Source: an uncultured Muribaculaceae bacterium (GTDB lineage Bacteria > Bacteroidota > Bacteroidia > Bacteroidales > Muribaculaceae). Taken from it: 5,720 bases of DNA. Below, piece by piece: positions 4,813 through 5,720 of the stretch; within the stretch, counting starts at the first letter, position 1; each line of letters starts with the position of its first letter. The DNA lies in NCBI GenBank assembly GCA_910585285.1, contig CAJUDL010000086.1, positions 1 to 5,720 on the forward strand, in the 5' to 3' direction. Made by a program: the position numbers and the translations under genes. Under the pieces are notes generated by a model. That model did not search any database and had not been told where the DNA came from. It was given only the letters and a program-made list of their open reading frames with translations.

Positions 4813-5153
4813 CTATTCTCATTAAGAAGAACGGCAACCTCTTCTTTGAGTTTTGGGATATCGTTGATGACAATATTCCAGATGATATGAGGCTCCAGTG
4901 AATCATATGCATGAACCACATAATTGCGAGTGTTCTTGATGTTTTTCGCATTCGTTATTGCAATGTTGGCATCATATTGAAGAATCTTTGACATCGCCTC
5001 ACCAATTATGCCGATGTTTCTCTCAATAGCTCTTTTAAACATAAGATCATCAAGATATACTTGATACTGACGAGGCCTTTGACTAAGAAAGATCTCAATT
5101 TCTTCTATTGCCATAAGAATATCGTGAAGATATTTCTTAATTGTCCTATCCAT
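4809..5153 (-). CDS. hepT: HEPN-domain toxin HepT (DUF86), type VII toxin-antitoxin
   Basis: This 114-residue, all-helical protein has the HEPN/DUF86 pattern. It includes the helix MDRTIKKYLHDILMAIEEIE at the start, FKRAIERNIGIIGEAMSKIL (39-58) and the signature RNYVVHAY at 76-83. The last is the Rx4HxY motif: R76 and H81 form the presumed RNase site, and Y83 is the residue equivalent to the tyrosine that the partner MntA modifies with AMP in studied systems. By family knowledge it is a toxin that cleaves RNA when unmodified. The length is usual and the motif is complete, so it is probably functional. It starts inside the end of mntA (8-base overlap), so the antitoxin is translated first and the two are coupled. 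No separate promoter or Shine-Dalgarno motif is seen. It ends facing the serine hydrolase gene. Confidence 0.9.
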   Translation of the reverse strand: MDRTIKKYLHDILMAIEEIEIFLSQRPRQYQVYLDDLMFKRAIERNIGIIGEAMSKILQYDANIAITNAKNIKNTRNYVVHAYDSLEPHIIWNIVINDIPKLKEEVAVLLNENS

Positions 5154-5457
5154 ATATTAGCTGTTTTGTTTCTTCTAATTCCTCTTTAAAATAAGGATTA
5201 CGAATGCAATCCTCATCGACAAGATCTATTTTACGTCCCATCAACTCCTGCAAACCGATGTAAAACTGAATTCTATTCTCTCCAGCAACTAATGGGTCTT
5301 CTTCCGGATGGAATGTTGCCGAAAAATCTACGTCGCTACTTTCGTTGAAACGAGGAGTAAGAATTGAGCCGAATACATATAAGGTCTTTACCTTATACTT
5401 TTTGCATAAGGTAATAATCGTCTGTAGATTGTCTGTAATCAGATGCATATTAAGCAT
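5146..5457 (-). CDS. mntA: MntA-type minimal nucleotidyltransferase, antitoxin of HepT
   Basis: This 103-residue protein has the minimal nucleotidyltransferase signature GSx10DxD: G30 S31, ten residues, then D42 V43 D44, with the third aspartate at D78 in RKIDLV. The strand before it (VKTLYVFGS, 23-31) is typical. In characterised type VII modules, this enzyme transfers AMP from ATP to a tyrosine of HepT and so neutralises it. All catalytic residues are present. Two in-frame starts are possible, ATG 5457 and ATG 5448 (MHLITDN); neither has a Shine-Dalgarno motif, and homologues usually begin close to the second. The gene lies just after the hairpin that follows ppdK, with only 16 bases between hairpin and ATG 5457. 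Its promoter is not obvious and must lie in or around the hairpin, unless transcription reads through from ppdK. Confidence 0.9.
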   Translation of the reverse strand: MLNMHLITDNLQTIITLCKKYKVKTLYVFGSILTPRFNESSDVDFSATFHPEEDPLVAGENRIQFYIGLQELMGRKIDLVDEDCIRNPYFKEELEETKQLIYG

Positions 5458-5473
5458 TCTATATAAAAAGATT

Positions 5474-5523
5474 AGAGGGCTGTGAAGTCTTAATCTATTA
5501 TGATAAAACCTTCACAGCCTTCT
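5474..5523 (-). terminator. Strong hairpin after ppdK, probable terminator
   Basis: GGCTGTGAAG (5478-5487) and CTTCACAGCC (5510-5519) pair perfectly. With a G-T pair and three more matches the stem reaches 14 bp (5474-5487 with 5510-5523) around a 22-base loop. On the minus strand the hairpin starts 29 bases after the ppdK stop and is followed by AATCTTTTT, a T-run four bases from the stem. This fits a rho-independent terminator for ppdK. It also lies right in front of mntA, so it could influence that gene. Confidence 0.65.
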
Positions 5524-5552
5524 TTACTTAGTTATTCGTATTTCCTAAGGAA

Positions 5553-5720
5553 TTATCCCTCGATGGCAGCCTGCGCCGCAGCTACGCGGGCGATAGGCAC
5601 GCGGAAGGGTGAGCAGCTGACGTAGTTCATGCCGAGATTTGCACAGAACTTAACTGAGCTGGGTTCGCCACCATGCTCGCCGCAGATTCCGACTTTGAGA
5701 TCGGGACGAGTTGCGCGACC
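5553..5720 (-). CDS. ppdK: Pyruvate, phosphate dikinase, C-terminal 55 residues (partial)
   Basis: The gene runs off the right edge; only its end, with stop TAA at 5553-5555, is in the window. The visible protein contains KVGICGEHGGEPSSVKFC and GMNYVSCSPFRVPIARVAAA, the highly conserved C-terminal part of the PEP/pyruvate-binding domain of pyruvate, phosphate dikinase. The cysteine in SCSPFRVP is the catalytic acid/base position in this enzyme family. The enzyme interconverts pyruvate, ATP and phosphate with phosphoenolpyruvate, AMP and pyrophosphate in the cytoplasm. Codon use is GC-richer than in the neighbouring accessory genes, consistent with a native housekeeping gene. PEP synthase is a related alternative, but this C-terminus matches the dikinase better. 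Confidence 0.93.
   Translation of the reverse strand, partial: GRATRPDLKVGICGEHGGEPSSVKFCANLGMNYVSCSPFRVPIARVAAAQAAIEG

Noticed and set aside
4667..4951. Minus-strand frame of 94 codons overlapping hepT and the serine hydrolase end
   Set aside because: It is an out-of-frame shadow of hepT, has no recognisable motif and runs across two real gene ends.

Overview
The window looks like chromosomal DNA of a Bacteroidales bacterium (Bacteroidota). Several genes are preceded by the -7 box TAnnTTTG typical of that phylum. Clear Shine-Dalgarno sequences are mostly absent. The proteins include a TonB-C domain protein of Bacteroidota style, a short Crp/Fnr-type regulator and the C-terminus of pyruvate, phosphate dikinase. 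I cannot fix the genus from this window. Most genes are AT-rich. The dikinase end and a fragment at about 2790-3006 are visibly richer in G+C, so the middle reads as accessory DNA next to a housekeeping gene.

Layout, left to right. At 2-97 (+) there may be the last codons of a gene entering from the left; it converges on and slightly overlaps a DUF3800 gene at 84-842 (-). A 368-base gap (843-1210) holds outward-facing promoter boxes and a 14-bp AT-rich palindrome. A Crp/Fnr-family regulator follows at 1211-1783 (+), with a start that leaves almost no leader. Next is an exported TonB-C domain protein at 1910-2548 (+). Its leader carries a perfect two-copy 18-base tandem repeat, and upstream lies a palindrome with Fnr-like spacing. 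The stretch 2549-3039 has no large gene. It contains a possible 46-residue membrane protein on the minus strand (2641-2781), overlapped by terminator-like inverted repeats, and a GC-rich broken gene remnant (about 2793-3006).

From a new promoter box at 3016, a PD-(D/E)XK-like nuclease-fold protein (3040-3570, +) runs by a 4-base ATGA overlap into a lipoprotein of the class C beta-lactamase/serine hydrolase family (3567-4709, +). On the other strand lies a HepT-MntA pair: MntA nucleotidyltransferase 5146-5457 and HEPN protein 4809-5153, overlapping by 8 bases, both with complete catalytic motifs. They sit directly downstream of the 3' end of ppdK (5553-5720, -), separated from it by a strong hairpin.

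How the genes may work together: mntA-hepT fits a complete type VII toxin-antitoxin module. The Crp/Fnr regulator may control the TonB-C gene next to it, but this rests only on position and one candidate site. The nuclease-like and lipoprotein genes are probably co-transcribed, but no shared function is evident. No rRNA, tRNA, CRISPR array or transposase was seen.
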